Origin: an uncultured Eggerthella sp.
GTDB lineage: Bacteria; Actinomycetota; Coriobacteriia; Coriobacteriales; Eggerthellaceae
DNA length: 64,000 nucleotides
NCBI GenBank assembly: GCA_900553605.1
Contig: USDX01000007.1
Location: 1 to 64,000 of the forward strand
Direction: 5' to 3'
Shown: piece by piece, positions 24,360-32,965 of the stretch
Numbering within the stretch: position 1 is the first letter of the stretch
Layout of the letters: each line of letters begins with the position of its first letter
Translations under genes and position numbers: made by a program
The notes under the pieces: model-generated
Database searches by the model: none
The model's input: only the letters and a program-made list of their open reading frames with translations
What the model was told of the DNA's origin: nothing

Positions 24360-25855
24360 TAGTTATCCCCCTCTGCTTCAACGCCGATTTGCACGATCTG
24401 CATTACGTTGGTGGGGCGCGGCGAAGGCGCAGTTGGGTCGAAGCTTACAGCGTCGCCCGTTTGGCTGATGCGGGGAGAAGTGGTGCGATCTCCCAAAGTG
24501 AATACGCAGATATCGCCTTTGTTCACGAAGTTCTTTTTCACAACGACATTGCGAGCTTGCTCAAGAACGTACGAGGCGTCACCAACGACTTTGCCCAAAA
24601 GCGGCGTAACGCCCCAGTTCAGCTGCAAGGAGCGTCGGTATTCTTCCGAAGTGGTTACCGCATAGACGGGCATCTTCGGACGGTAATTGGAAACGATGCG
24701 GGCCGTGCGGCCAGTCATCGTAGGGGTAACGATGCAGCAAGCGCCCACGTTTTCTGCGGCGGTTACGGCAGCCAAGCCTACAACAGCGGAAATGCTCTTC
24801 TGCTCTGCGTTGCGGTTGGGGATGGAGCCTTCGTCGTAGATATGCGATTCGCTTGCCTCGGCAATGCGTGCCATGGTTTGTACTGCGGGAACCGGGTACA
24901 TGCCGATGGCGGTTTCGCCGGAAAGGGTAACGGCATCGGTGCCGTCATAGATGGCGTTTGCCACGTCGGCAACCTCTGCGCGCGTTGGGCGGGGGTTGCG
25001 GATCATGGAATCGAGCATCTGCGTGGCGGTGATAACCGGACGGTAAGCGCGGTTGCAGGCTTTGATGATCTTTTTCTGAAGGTGCGGAACCTGGTTGGAG
25101 GGAACCTCTACGCCCAAGTCGCCGCGGGCTACCATCACGGCATCGGAGACTTCGATGATTTCTTCGATGTGATCTACTGCGTGCGCATTTTCGATTTTTG
25201 CCACGATGCGAATGCTTTCGCCGCCGTTCTCGGCGAGGAAAGCGCGAATGGTGCGCACGTCTTCGCCGCAGCTTACGAATGATGCTGCTACGAAATCAAC
25301 GCCCTGTTGAATGCCGAACAGGAGGTCTTCCTTGTCCTGCTCGGTCATAACGGGCAGGGGCACATTGGTGCCAGGCAAGTTCAACTGTTTGCATTCGCCG
25401 AGCATGCCGGAGTTCTGAACGGTGCACTGGATGTCAGATCCCAGGACACGATCAACGGCGAGTTCGATCAGGCCGTCGTCGATAAGGATGATAGTGCCGG
25501 GTTCAACATACTTATAAAGCCCTTTGAACGTTTGGTGCACGCGGCGGGAAGTGCCGGCAATGTCTTCTTCGGTGAGGAAAAAGTTGTCGCCCGCGCGGAG
25601 CAGCACAGACTTGTTGCCCTCAAGCTTGCCGGTGCGGATGGAAGGCCCTTTGGTGTCGAGCATAATGGCGCAGGGTGCGTCCAGTTCGCGACGGACCTTT
25701 TTCAAGCGGTCCATACGTGCTTTGTGCTCGGCGTGGGAGCCATGTGAGAAGTTGCAGCGGGCAACGTCCATGCCTGCTAGCACAAGATTTTTCAATGCTG
25801 ACTCAGAGTCTACAGCGGGACCCAGAGTGCAGATGATCTTGGTTCGCTTCATCAT
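24359..25855 (-). CDS. pyk: pyruvate kinase
   Basis: 498 residues. Converts phosphoenolpyruvate and ADP to pyruvate and ATP. Signature segments: KIICTLGP, NFSHGSHAEH, MLDTKGPSIRTG, the active-site IVAKIENAHAVDH and MVARGDLGVEVP, and SGETAIGMYP. The extra C-terminal region after about residue 475 is short and proline-rich, with no swivelling phosphohistidine domain. Tandem ATGs at 25855 and 25852 both lack a clear ribosome binding site. It overlaps rhaB by one base, an unusual placement that would raise lower-glycolytic capacity together with rhamnose breakdown; whether a second pyk exists elsewhere cannot be seen. Confidence 0.95.
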   Translation of the reverse strand: MMKRTKIICTLGPAVDSESALKNLVLAGMDVARCNFSHGSHAEHKARMDRLKKVRRELDAPCAIMLDTKGPSIRTGKLEGNKSVLLRAGDNFFLTEEDIAGTSRRVHQTFKGLYKYVEPGTIILIDDGLIELAVDRVLGSDIQCTVQNSGMLGECKQLNLPGTNVPLPVMTEQDKEDLLFGIQQGVDFVAASFVSCGEDVRTIRAFLAENGGESIRIVAKIENAHAVDHIEEIIEVSDAVMVARGDLGVEVPSNQVPHLQKKIIKACNRAYRPVITATQMLDSMIRNPRPTRAEVADVANAIYDGTDAVTLSGETAIGMYPVPAVQTMARIAEASESHIYDEGSIPNRNAEQKSISAVVGLAAVTAAENVGACCIVTPTMTGRTARIVSNYRPKMPVYAVTTSEEYRRSLQLNWGVTPLLGKVVGDASYVLEQARNVVVKKNFVNKGDICVFTLGDRTTSPRISQTGDAVSFDPTAPSPRPTNVMQIVQIGVEAEGDN

Positions 25856-26134
25856 GGGGATGATGCGCCTTTCGACCGTGCGGTAAACGCCCGTTCATAG
25901 GGTAAGTTCGACCGCTAAACGACAATACGTTCAGAATTGTAAACGAAAATTAAGAAGTATGCTTGTGTTCATCGTTTTTTCTAAAGCTGCATACATTGCG
26001 GCGGGTGTTGGCTGCGCTCGTCTGGATGCCAATTGCGCCGGCTCGTGTTACGCGGAGTGTTACGCATACCGTTCCGATGCTGCCGTAGGTGCCAGTCGTG
26101 GTAGTCTGATGGGGAGAATCGAAAGGCGGCCATT

Positions 26135-27373
26135 ATGACCTGCAGCAACCCGAATGCCACCGAATCGGCAAACGTAACCGAGAAGTTGAAAGCCCACGCG
26201 CGAGAGCTCGAGCCTTACGTTATCGAGCGTCGGCGCCACTTCCATGCGTATCCCGAATTGAGCGCTCGCGAGGTCTCCACTTCGCGCACGATTGCCGAAG
26301 AGCTCGATAAGCTTGGTGTCGAATATGTGCGAGCGGGGGGAACGGGGCTCATTGCTACCATCAAAGGCACCGCGCCCGATGCATATGACGAAGAGGGCAA
26401 GCCGCGCCGTCGCATTGCGCTTCGAACCGACATGGATGCGTTGCCCGTTTTGGAGCAGACCAAGCTCCCCTTCGCGTCGCGGAACGAAGGGGTTATGCAT
26501 GCCTGTGGCCACGACTGCCACATGGCAATGATGCTCGGCGCTGTTCATCTGCTTTTGGGCATTCGCGACCAACTGCATGGCGAGGTGCGTGTTCTGTTCC
26601 AGCCAGCGGAAGAGATATCGGTCGGTTCGCGCAAGATGATCGCCGAGGGTGCGCTCGATGGGGTGGATACCATTTACGCTGCCCATATTTGGAGCGAAGT
26701 GGAAGCGGGTACCATTTCCGCCGAAGCGGGGCCGCGCATGGCGAATTGTGACTGGTTCCGCATTGATGTTGCGGGAGCTAGCGCGCATGGTGCCATGCCC
26801 CACAAGGGCGTCGATGCCATCGTTGTGGGCGCAGCGGTTATCGACGCGCTACAGGTTATCGTTAGCCGCGACGTTTCCCCGTTTGATCCTGCGGTTATCA
26901 CGATCGGGGAATTCCATGGCGGTGTTGCGCGAAACATCATGGCGGGCACAGCGTACCTAACGGGTACGGTTCGCTCGTTCACGCCCGAAGTGCGCGATTA
27001 CATCAAGGAGCGCATGGCGCACGTGGTTGAAGAGGTGGCGCTTTCGTATGGAGCAACCGCGAAGTTCGAGTGGACGTACGGCAATTCGTGCCTGGTGAAC
27101 GACGAGGCTTGCGCCGCACGTGCGCAAAACGCCATTGCAAAGGTTCTTGGTGAAGAAACGCTTTGCCATTACGAAGGTACGCTTTCGGGCGAAGACTTCA
27201 CCGAGTACCTGGCAAAGGTTCCCGGCGTGCTCGTGTTTATTGGCGCCCGTAATCCGGAAGTGGGTGCAACGTATCCGCAGCACAGTTGTTTCTACAATGT
27301 CGACGAAAGCGTTCTGGTGGGTGGCTCGCTTGCCGCGGCGCAGTACGCCTTCGATTTCCTCTCTGAAGAATAG
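26135..27373 (+). CDS. M20 family amidohydrolase (N-acyl amino acid / hippurate hydrolase-like)
   Basis: 412 residues, cytoplasmic. The M20D pattern is clear: RRHFHAYPELSAREVSTS, ALRTDMDALPV with the first metal-binding region, MHACGHDCHMAMMLG, FQPAEE with catalytic glutamates, and the small lid domain with SAHGAMPHKGVDAI. Family enzymes remove acyl groups from N-acetyl or N-benzoyl amino acids, or open indole-acetyl conjugates, using two metal ions. The true substrate cannot be told from sequence. AAAGGCGG lies about six bases upstream of the ATG. Monocistronic, closed by a strong terminator. Confidence 0.92.
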   Translation: MTCSNPNATESANVTEKLKAHARELEPYVIERRRHFHAYPELSAREVSTSRTIAEELDKLGVEYVRAGGTGLIATIKGTAPDAYDEEGKPRRRIALRTDMDALPVLEQTKLPFASRNEGVMHACGHDCHMAMMLGAVHLLLGIRDQLHGEVRVLFQPAEEISVGSRKMIAEGALDGVDTIYAAHIWSEVEAGTISAEAGPRMANCDWFRIDVAGASAHGAMPHKGVDAIVVGAAVIDALQVIVSRDVSPFDPAVITIGEFHGGVARNIMAGTAYLTGTVRSFTPEVRDYIKERMAHVVEEVALSYGATAKFEWTYGNSCLVNDEACAARAQNAIAKVLGEETLCHYEGTLSGEDFTEYLAKVPGVLVFIGARNPEVGATYPQHSCFYNVDESVLVGGSLAAAQYAFDFLSEE

Positions 27374-27424
27374 AAGGGCTGCAGTTTTCGCCCTTGCTGC
27401 CTTGTCCGCCTGTTTCACTGATTT

Positions 27425-27462
27425 GCGACGCCGTTCCCATGTTCGGGGCGGCGTCGCTTTTT
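27425..27462 (+). terminator. terminator of the M20 gene
   Basis: GCGACGCCG (27425-27433) pairs with CGGCGTCGC (27449-27457), then TTTTTG. Confidence 0.9.
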
Positions 27463-27582
27463 GTGCGGTGGGGCGCCTGGCCTGCCGTTTGGCCATTTTC
27501 CCGTTCGTATGGCACTACCGCTTCCCGTGCCTGCCCGATACGATTTTTCCATCTGACGAACACATGAACGAGGGGAGCGGTC

Positions 27583-29379
27583 ATGAATGCCAGGGACAAC
27601 ATGCACAGAACGGAAAGCTGCACCGAAGGCGGTTTCGCCAAGACGTCTGAGCGCTTTGGCGTGGTAACCGCGCAGGGCGGCTGGCGCAAGGTGACGTGGG
27701 GCGTCGTCGCCGGGGTGGCCGCCGTGGCAACCGCGGGGTCGTTGATGGTGCCCAGTGCCGCGATCGCGGCGGATTGGGTCAACGTCGGCGGCACCCAGTA
27801 CGACGCCGGCACCGCGGCGGGCGACGACGCCGGCACCTGGAACTGGGACGGCACCGACGACATGAAGCTCAACGGCTACAACGGCGGCGAGATCAAGGCC
27901 GAGGGCAAGCTCAACATTGCCTATGAGGGCAAGAACACCGTGAAAACCGAGCCTGATTACACCGGAGCCGCCATCAAGGCGCAGGACGGCACTAGCCAGA
28001 AAGCAGAGTTGAACATAACGAGCTCGAATAGCACGGATGAGCTCAATGTGACAGCCGAGGCCGATGCAATTAAATCCACAGGCGACCTCTCCATTTCCGG
28101 CCCAGGCACTGTGAACACCACAAGCACTGCTTCCGACGGAATTGAGGCAAAGGGCGATCTCTCTATCACGGGCTCGGGCACCGTGAATGCAACGGGCGGT
28201 ACCGAAGGCATCCAATCCAAGGGCAAGACCACTATCGATTCCTCTGGCACAGTGATCGCTAACGGAGGCGAAGGTTACGGCATCGCCGCGGGCAGTGACC
28301 TGATCATCAAAGGTGGCGGCAAGGTAGAGGCAAGCTCTATAGGAGAAGCGGCGATTTGGGCTGACGACGGCATTAACATCTCGGGCGGCAGCCAGGTCGA
28401 GGCGAGCTCCAGGGAAACTCTTGCCGTCGACACCGATGGCAGTCTCACGGTCGCGGACGCCTCCCTTAACGCAAGCGGTGTTGAATATGGTGTCTATGGC
28501 TACAAGGGCATTGCGCTCGACCACGCGACCGTGACGGTCCGTACAAGCGGGGGCGGCGGCCAAGCTACCGCACTCTTCACCGACGGGGACGACATCGTCA
28601 TCAAAAATGGTTCCATCGTGGACGCGCTCGCGGAAGGCGGGTTCTCGGCGGCTATCGCCAGCAGAAACTACAACCCCGGCGAGTCAGGCGGCCACATCTA
28701 CATCAGCGACTCCGCTGTCAAGGCTATAGCCCGCTATATCGAGACCGGTGGCGGCGGCCCCGACCACTACAGCAACGACCAGGGCGGCGAGGTCATCCCT
28801 GAGCGCGAGGGCCTGAACATCGGCATCTTCGCCCAGACCAGCGAGGGCATTACACCTGCGACCATCTCGATCGTCCGCAGCAAGGTTACGGCCGAGGGAG
28901 ACACGGCGGCAATCTTCGCCCTTGCCATGAGCGCGGACGGCAAGGCGATCGGCACCATCGAAATCGAAGGCGCCACCATCCTGACACCTGAAGGCGGCAA
29001 GGTCATTGACTATCGCAACAAGGAAGAGCTCAGCGACGGCATCGTTTACGAGGCAGGCCAAACCATTGGCACGGGCGATGTTGTAGTCGACTCCCCCTAT
29101 GACGAAGCCGTCGCCAAGAGCGCGGTAATCGCACCTCCCGAGGAGACCAAGCCCGAGGCTAATCCCGAGGAGACCACGCCCGTGGCGAAGCCAGCCAAGC
29201 AGCAAACGCTCGTGACGAGCACCAAGGCCGAGCCTGCGGAGGCAAAGAAGAACCTTCCTGCGACGGGGGACGCATCGCCTGTAGGGCTTGTTGCCACAGC
29301 TTTCGCTGGCGTGGCTGCGGCATTTGCTAGTTTGGCCGCCCTGCTGGTCGGGTTCGTCGCTCGCCGCAAGCGAGAATAA
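27583..29379 (+). CDS. LPXTG-anchored surface protein with beta-helix-like repeats
   Basis: 598 residues. A basic leader of about 35 residues, a hydrophobic stretch and an ASA-like cleavage region (SAAIAADW, about residue 60) form a long signal peptide. The body (about 80-470) is Gly/Ser/Thr-rich with repeated D-L-S-I-(S/T)-G-(S/P)-G-T-V and K-(T/A)-(T/E)-I strands, resembling the right-handed beta-helix of Cthe_2159-like carbohydrate-binding proteins. A Pro/Glu/Lys spacer precedes the sorting signal LPATG (558-562), helix and RRKRE tail. It should be linked to peptidoglycan by a sortase, which is not encoded here. Its GC is visibly higher than its neighbours', suggesting separate history. 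GAGGGG precedes ATG 27583. Confidence 0.8.
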   Translation: MNARDNMHRTESCTEGGFAKTSERFGVVTAQGGWRKVTWGVVAGVAAVATAGSLMVPSAAIAADWVNVGGTQYDAGTAAGDDAGTWNWDGTDDMKLNGYNGGEIKAEGKLNIAYEGKNTVKTEPDYTGAAIKAQDGTSQKAELNITSSNSTDELNVTAEADAIKSTGDLSISGPGTVNTTSTASDGIEAKGDLSITGSGTVNATGGTEGIQSKGKTTIDSSGTVIANGGEGYGIAAGSDLIIKGGGKVEASSIGEAAIWADDGINISGGSQVEASSRETLAVDTDGSLTVADASLNASGVEYGVYGYKGIALDHATVTVRTSGGGGQATALFTDGDDIVIKNGSIVDALAEGGFSAAIASRNYNPGESGGHIYISDSAVKAIARYIETGGGGPDHYSNDQGGEVIPEREGLNIGIFAQTSEGITPATISIVRSKVTAEGDTAAIFALAMSADGKAIGTIEIEGATILTPEGGKVIDYRNKEELSDGIVYEAGQTIGTGDVVVDSPYDEAVAKSAVIAPPEETKPEANPEETTPVAKPAKQQTLVTSTKAEPAEAKKNLPATGDASPVGLVATAFAGVAAAFASLAALLVGFVARRKRE

Positions 29380-29392
29380 GGGCTGCGATTCG

Positions 29393-29413
29393 GGCGAAGC
29401 GCACGTTTCGCCC
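29393..29413 (+). terminator. terminator of the surface protein gene
   Basis: GGGCGAA pairs with TTCGCCC around a GCGCACG loop, 13 bases after the stop codon. No T-run directly follows, so termination may be weak. Confidence 0.5.
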
Positions 29414-29428
29414 AGACGATTTGTTCAA

Positions 29429-29459
29429 TGTGGCTGGTGCCAGTGCGGTGCCAGCCACA
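29429..29459. terminator. hairpin between converging genes
   Basis: TGTGGCTGG (29429-29437) pairs with CCAGCCACA (29451-29459), abutting the stop codon of the LuxR gene. A bidirectional terminator for the convergent surface-protein and regulator genes. Confidence 0.6.
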
Positions 29460-30479
29460 CTACTTCAGCATGAATTCCTTCAGTCCCGATCGGCTGGTTA
29501 TTCCCAGCTTCGCATACGTTGTTGAGAGCCTGTTTTTCACCGTACCGCGTGAAATCCCCATATGATCTGCGATTTCAGTGTTAGACCAACCACGGCACGC
29601 CAGCATCGAAATGGCGAATTCCGTTGTGGTAAGACTGTCGGCAACGGTTTTGTGTGCTGCGGGGTTATGGACATGCCGCCATCCGCGGCTGAATCGGTAG
29701 GTGATTTCGATTACCCGTGCAAATTCGCGCGGGTAATCTTTTTTGAGGCACGCTTCAGGCAGACCCTGAAGAAGGCCGTGGTGTTCCCCAATTGTTTCGA
29801 TCAGGTCGTCTGCTTGGGCTATGCTCCAAGCTTCCATGAAGTGGCGTTCTGCCTTTTCGGGTTGCCGTTTGCTCATCCAGCCCATTGCCGCCACAAGGTG
29901 AAGGAACATTTCGGAGATGGGGTAGCGCGCCTGCTTCATCCCCAGGGCGTTTTCTGCCATTCCTATGCAGCGGCCGTAATCGCCGACAAGGTAGGCCTGA
30001 TGGGCCATGGCGTAGGTCGCGAATAGGCGAAGGCCTTCAGGTAGCAGAGGCGCAACTTTGTAGAAATCATCTGCGGTTACGGGAGGCTTCAGGTGCAGCA
30101 GGACGCTCGATGAGGCCGTGAACAGTAAATAGGCGGCACGTTCTTGGTCGCCGTATTCGTCGTTCAGGTGTTCTTCTGATGACGCTAGGTTGAGCAGACA
30201 GGCGCGAGCGGCGTGGGCGTGGTCGAGTGATAGGTTTGCGAACCCGCAGATGAAACATGATGAAACGCGCAATGCCAAGATGTCTGAGGTAAGGAAGGGC
30301 TCTGCGAGGCGGCATGCTTCGTCGGCGTTGCCGCGAAAATAAGCGGCTTCTGCCAACGCGATGGTTCGGTAGTCGTTGTCGGGCATGGCCTCGATAACGA
30401 CGTCGAGGTTCCCTGGCTCGAAAGACGAGCAGATGAGCGGCATGGGGGCATGCCATATGTTCGGCTGGGAGTTGGCCAC
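29460..30479 (-). CDS. LuxR-family transcriptional regulator with helical-repeat N-terminus
   Basis: 339 residues, soluble. The first 260 residues are alpha-helical with TPR-like spacing (EAAYFRGNADEACRLAEPFL, YAMAHQAYLVGDYGRCIGMAENAL). The C-terminal 65 residues are a LuxR helix-turn-helix (SLTTTEFAISMLACRGWSN, then IADHMGISRGTVKNRLSTTY). I start at GTG 30479 because GAGGAGG lies just upstream; the open frame continues to 30719, but those codons read through a repeat region. It converges on the surface-protein gene and may control it or genes elsewhere; no operator is visible. Confidence 0.8.
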   Translation of the reverse strand: MANSQPNIWHAPMPLICSSFEPGNLDVVIEAMPDNDYRTIALAEAAYFRGNADEACRLAEPFLTSDILALRVSSCFICGFANLSLDHAHAARACLLNLASSEEHLNDEYGDQERAAYLLFTASSSVLLHLKPPVTADDFYKVAPLLPEGLRLFATYAMAHQAYLVGDYGRCIGMAENALGMKQARYPISEMFLHLVAAMGWMSKRQPEKAERHFMEAWSIAQADDLIETIGEHHGLLQGLPEACLKKDYPREFARVIEITYRFSRGWRHVHNPAAHKTVADSLTTTEFAISMLACRGWSNTEIADHMGISRGTVKNRLSTTYAKLGITSRSGLKEFMLK

Positions 30480-30512
30480 GGTGCCTCCTCGATGTATGCA
30501 TATTTTTGATTT

Positions 30513-30740
30513 AGCTGTCCGGGGCGGGGCGGGCCGAAGGCTGGGTATCCGAAAGGCGGACAGCCCCAAAGGCCAGCGCTCCCAAAAGGAAGATGAAGCC
30601 AAAACGAATAAGCCGTATGGCATGTAGCGCCAAGAGAGAGCAGACCATGTGGCAAGTAACGCCGAAGGCGAACAAGCCAAAAGGCAAGCAACGCCAAAAA
30701 CAAACTTGCCAAAAGACAAAGGCCCCCAAACCCCAAAAGC
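30513..30740. repeat. low-complexity A/G-rich repeats upstream of the LuxR gene
   Basis: Loose repeats of GCCAAAAGRC and AACGCC-RAARGC (for example AACGCCGAAGGCGAACAAGCC and GCAACGCCAAAAACAAACTTGCC, split here by short variants) fill the leader. The region 30741-31200 is C-rich with CTGCGYCTGCGCCC-like repeats around 30960-31070 and holds no supportable gene. Confidence 0.45.
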
Positions 30741-31204
30741 AAACCGTTCTTTTCAGATAATAGCGCGAACGAAAACGCAATAGATTGGATATTAGACCAA
30801 TTGCCGGAGCGAACGCGTTTTGTGCCTAGACTGTATGCTTTGCCGCTTTTTCGCCTCTTGGATTTCTCGCCCCCATAGTGCTGTGGCGCTTCGCCCGCGC
30901 CACCTCGCCGCGTTCACGCTTCCTGCCGCTCTACGGTCCCCCTCTTATGCCATTCATGTTGCTGCGTCTGCGCCCCATGGCGCTATGACGCTGCGCCCGC
31001 GGCCGCGCCGATCCACGGTGCCGACCTCGCGCTACCCACGGTGCTGCGTCTGCGCCCGTGCCCCCAGCGCTACGACGCTGTATGTTGTTGCCCCCTCTGC
31101 TGCATCTTAGCCACTTCCGCAGCGCCGCAATGGGCTCGCCCTAGAGCCCCGAATCGGATCGATTCCCACAACGGCATCGCCTCGAAGCTGTTCCTGAGAG
31201 CCCG

Positions 31205-31391
31205 GAAACAGAAAATCGGCACGTGCTGCAACTTTTTTGCGATTACGGATTACTGTGGGTCCCTCTAATCGCAAATCAGGACGCAAAAGCGCAGGTGATC
31301 TGTTGTAAAGCGGCTATTTTTCGCTTTCCGAAGGCGGAGAAGAGTCCGTAATCGCAAAAATGTTGCAAAAAAGTTCGATTTTTTGTTTTTG
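31205..31391. repeat. palindromic element B, copy 1
   Basis: About 187 bases bounded by inverted arms of about 48 bases: left AAACAGAAAATCGG then TGCAACTTTTTTGCGATTAC; right reverse complement AAACAAAAAATCG then TGCAACATTTTTGCGATTAC. The interior contains CGCAAAAGCGCAGGTGATC. A second copy at 51772-51960 shares both arms and the interior at similar length. No target-site duplication is obvious, and the interior is too short for a transposase. Options: MITE-like element or structured non-coding RNA. Confidence 0.8.
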
Positions 31392-31575
31392 CGATGGGCG
31401 GATCGCCGTAATGGGGGGGGCGGATTCTGCAAAAGATGAATCGTCGCAGTGGGGGCTGATTCTGCAAAGGATAGATCGTTGCAACGGGGCGGATCCCGCA
31501 AGGGGTGGGCTGTCACAGCGGGGCATATCCCGCAAAGGGAGGGTTGCCGCAGCAGGGTAGATCGAACAAAGGGCT
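31392..31575. repeat. 34-base tandem array next to element B copy 1
   Basis: Units aligned on ATTCTGC/ATCCCGC start at 31424, 31459, 31493, 31527 and 31561, giving spacings of 35, 34, 34 and 34. Consensus GGCGGATCCCGCAAAGG followed by TGGGYTGTCGCAGCGG. The same kind of unit flanks the other element B copy. Confidence 0.75.
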
Positions 31576-31739
31576 GGTTCAGCGCGAAGCGGTGCACCCG
31601 TCCGCATCCATTTTGCTGCGCTCTTTGCTTGCGACGATGCTACAGTTTATGCAACGGAATGCGTGCCTTTTTTGGTTGGCCCCAGCGTTGAGGGGTCAAT
31701 TGTGTGTGGGGTTTTGGGCGCGTATGAGAGGAGGGCATC

Positions 31740-32828
31740 ATGGCTCAGAAAGAGGCAATTAGGTGGGGCGTCATCGGTTGCGGTGACGTTGTGGAAACGA
31801 AAAATGGCCCTGGCCTATATTTGGCCGACGGATCAGAATTGGTTGGTATCTGGAATCGCACGAAGCAGAAAGCGGTTGACTGGTGCGCACGCCACGGTCA
31901 TGGGCGTGCATTTGATTCGCTGGACGAGCTTCTGAACTGCCCAGACATAGATATTATCTACGTTGCCACAACGCCGAACTGCCATAAAGAGTATGCCATT
32001 GCCGTGGCCGAGGCGGGCAAGGACTGCTATCTCGAAAAGCCTATTGCGCTCTCATGGGACGAGGCGCAAGAGATAAAAACCGCGTTCGAGAGGACGGGGA
32101 AGCGTTGCTTTGTAGCTCATTATCGTCGTGGAATGCCACGTTATCGCGAGCTTAAGCAGGTGCTTGATGCGGGCAAGATCGGCACTGTTCGCGGCGTTCA
32201 GGTTATTCGTACTCAGCGCCAAACTGCTGAAGAGATGCTTCCTGAAGCGGAGAAGCCTTGGCGTGTTCGCCCTGAGGTCTCTGGGGGCAGCCATTTCTTC
32301 GAGGGCGATGCACATATGCTTGACCTTATTGCGTTTCTTGCAGGAACCATCACTGATTTCAGCCTGAAGGTAGACAACCGCACGGGATTTTACCCCGGCG
32401 AAGATACGGTTGCTCTTTCGGGCGAGACTGAAAACCACGTTATGGTTTCGGGGATTTGGTGCTATGCCACGTATAAGGCCATCGACCGATTCCTTATTTA
32501 CGGAGACAAGGGAAGTGTCGAGTTCTCCTACTACGACAATGCTGCGCCGATTCGCATCGAGACGCTTGCCGATGGCGATGCGGTAGCGCATGAGGGCGTG
32601 ATGGGTGGCGTTCGCAAGGAGGCGGATCTGGTGCAAGAAGAGTTGTGCCCGCCTGTGGAGAGCTATCCGGGAAATGGTCAGATTCAGGACATCGTCGATG
32701 TCCTGCGCGGTGTGCCTGGCGCTGAATGCACGAGCACGCTCGATAATGCTATGAACACCCTCCGCATAACCTGGGCCGCTCACGAGCTGCGTGCAAAACA
32801 ACGCGGCGAAGCGTGTGAAACAGCGTAG
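31740..32828 (+). CDS. Gfo/Idh/MocA family NAD(P)-dependent oxidoreductase
   Basis: 362 residues. N-terminal Rossmann domain with GVIGCGDVVETKNGP, then YVATTPNCHKEYAI and the family-typical EKPIALSWDEAQEIK containing the catalytic lysine; the C-terminal half is the open-sheet substrate domain with GGSHFFEGDAHMLDLI. Enzymes of this family oxidise or reduce sugars, inositols or related polyols. AGGAGGG precedes ATG 31740. It converges on an MFS carrier gene, but there is no shared operon, so the substrate is unknown. Confidence 0.88.
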   Translation: MAQKEAIRWGVIGCGDVVETKNGPGLYLADGSELVGIWNRTKQKAVDWCARHGHGRAFDSLDELLNCPDIDIIYVATTPNCHKEYAIAVAEAGKDCYLEKPIALSWDEAQEIKTAFERTGKRCFVAHYRRGMPRYRELKQVLDAGKIGTVRGVQVIRTQRQTAEEMLPEAEKPWRVRPEVSGGSHFFEGDAHMLDLIAFLAGTITDFSLKVDNRTGFYPGEDTVALSGETENHVMVSGIWCYATYKAIDRFLIYGDKGSVEFSYYDNAAPIRIETLADGDAVAHEGVMGGVRKEADLVQEELCPPVESYPGNGQIQDIVDVLRGVPGAECTSTLDNAMNTLRITWAAHELRAKQRGEACETA

Positions 32829-32907
32829 CGAATAAGACGCTGCTTGATTGCCCTGCCGGAATTCTGATTGCGTCTCTGCACTTGAGGCGATCAGCGAGTG
32901 AAAAGAA

Positions 32908-32935
32908 AGGGGCTCGGCAACAGTGCCGAGCCCCT
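32908..32935 (-). terminator. terminator of the MFS gene
   Basis: AGGGGCTCGGCA pairs with TGCCGAGCCCCT around ACAG; on the minus strand it is followed by TTCTTTTC. Confidence 0.92.
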
Positions 32936-32965
32936 GGAGCAAGTTCTTGCTTGTAGCGTTATGCG

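Noticed and set aside
31265..31597. Conserved peptide (FLATFLRLRTL-like) encoded by both element B copies on the minus strand
   Set aside because: Similarity follows from the DNA palindrome itself; start regions differ, there is no ribosome binding site, and the frame runs into tandem repeats.
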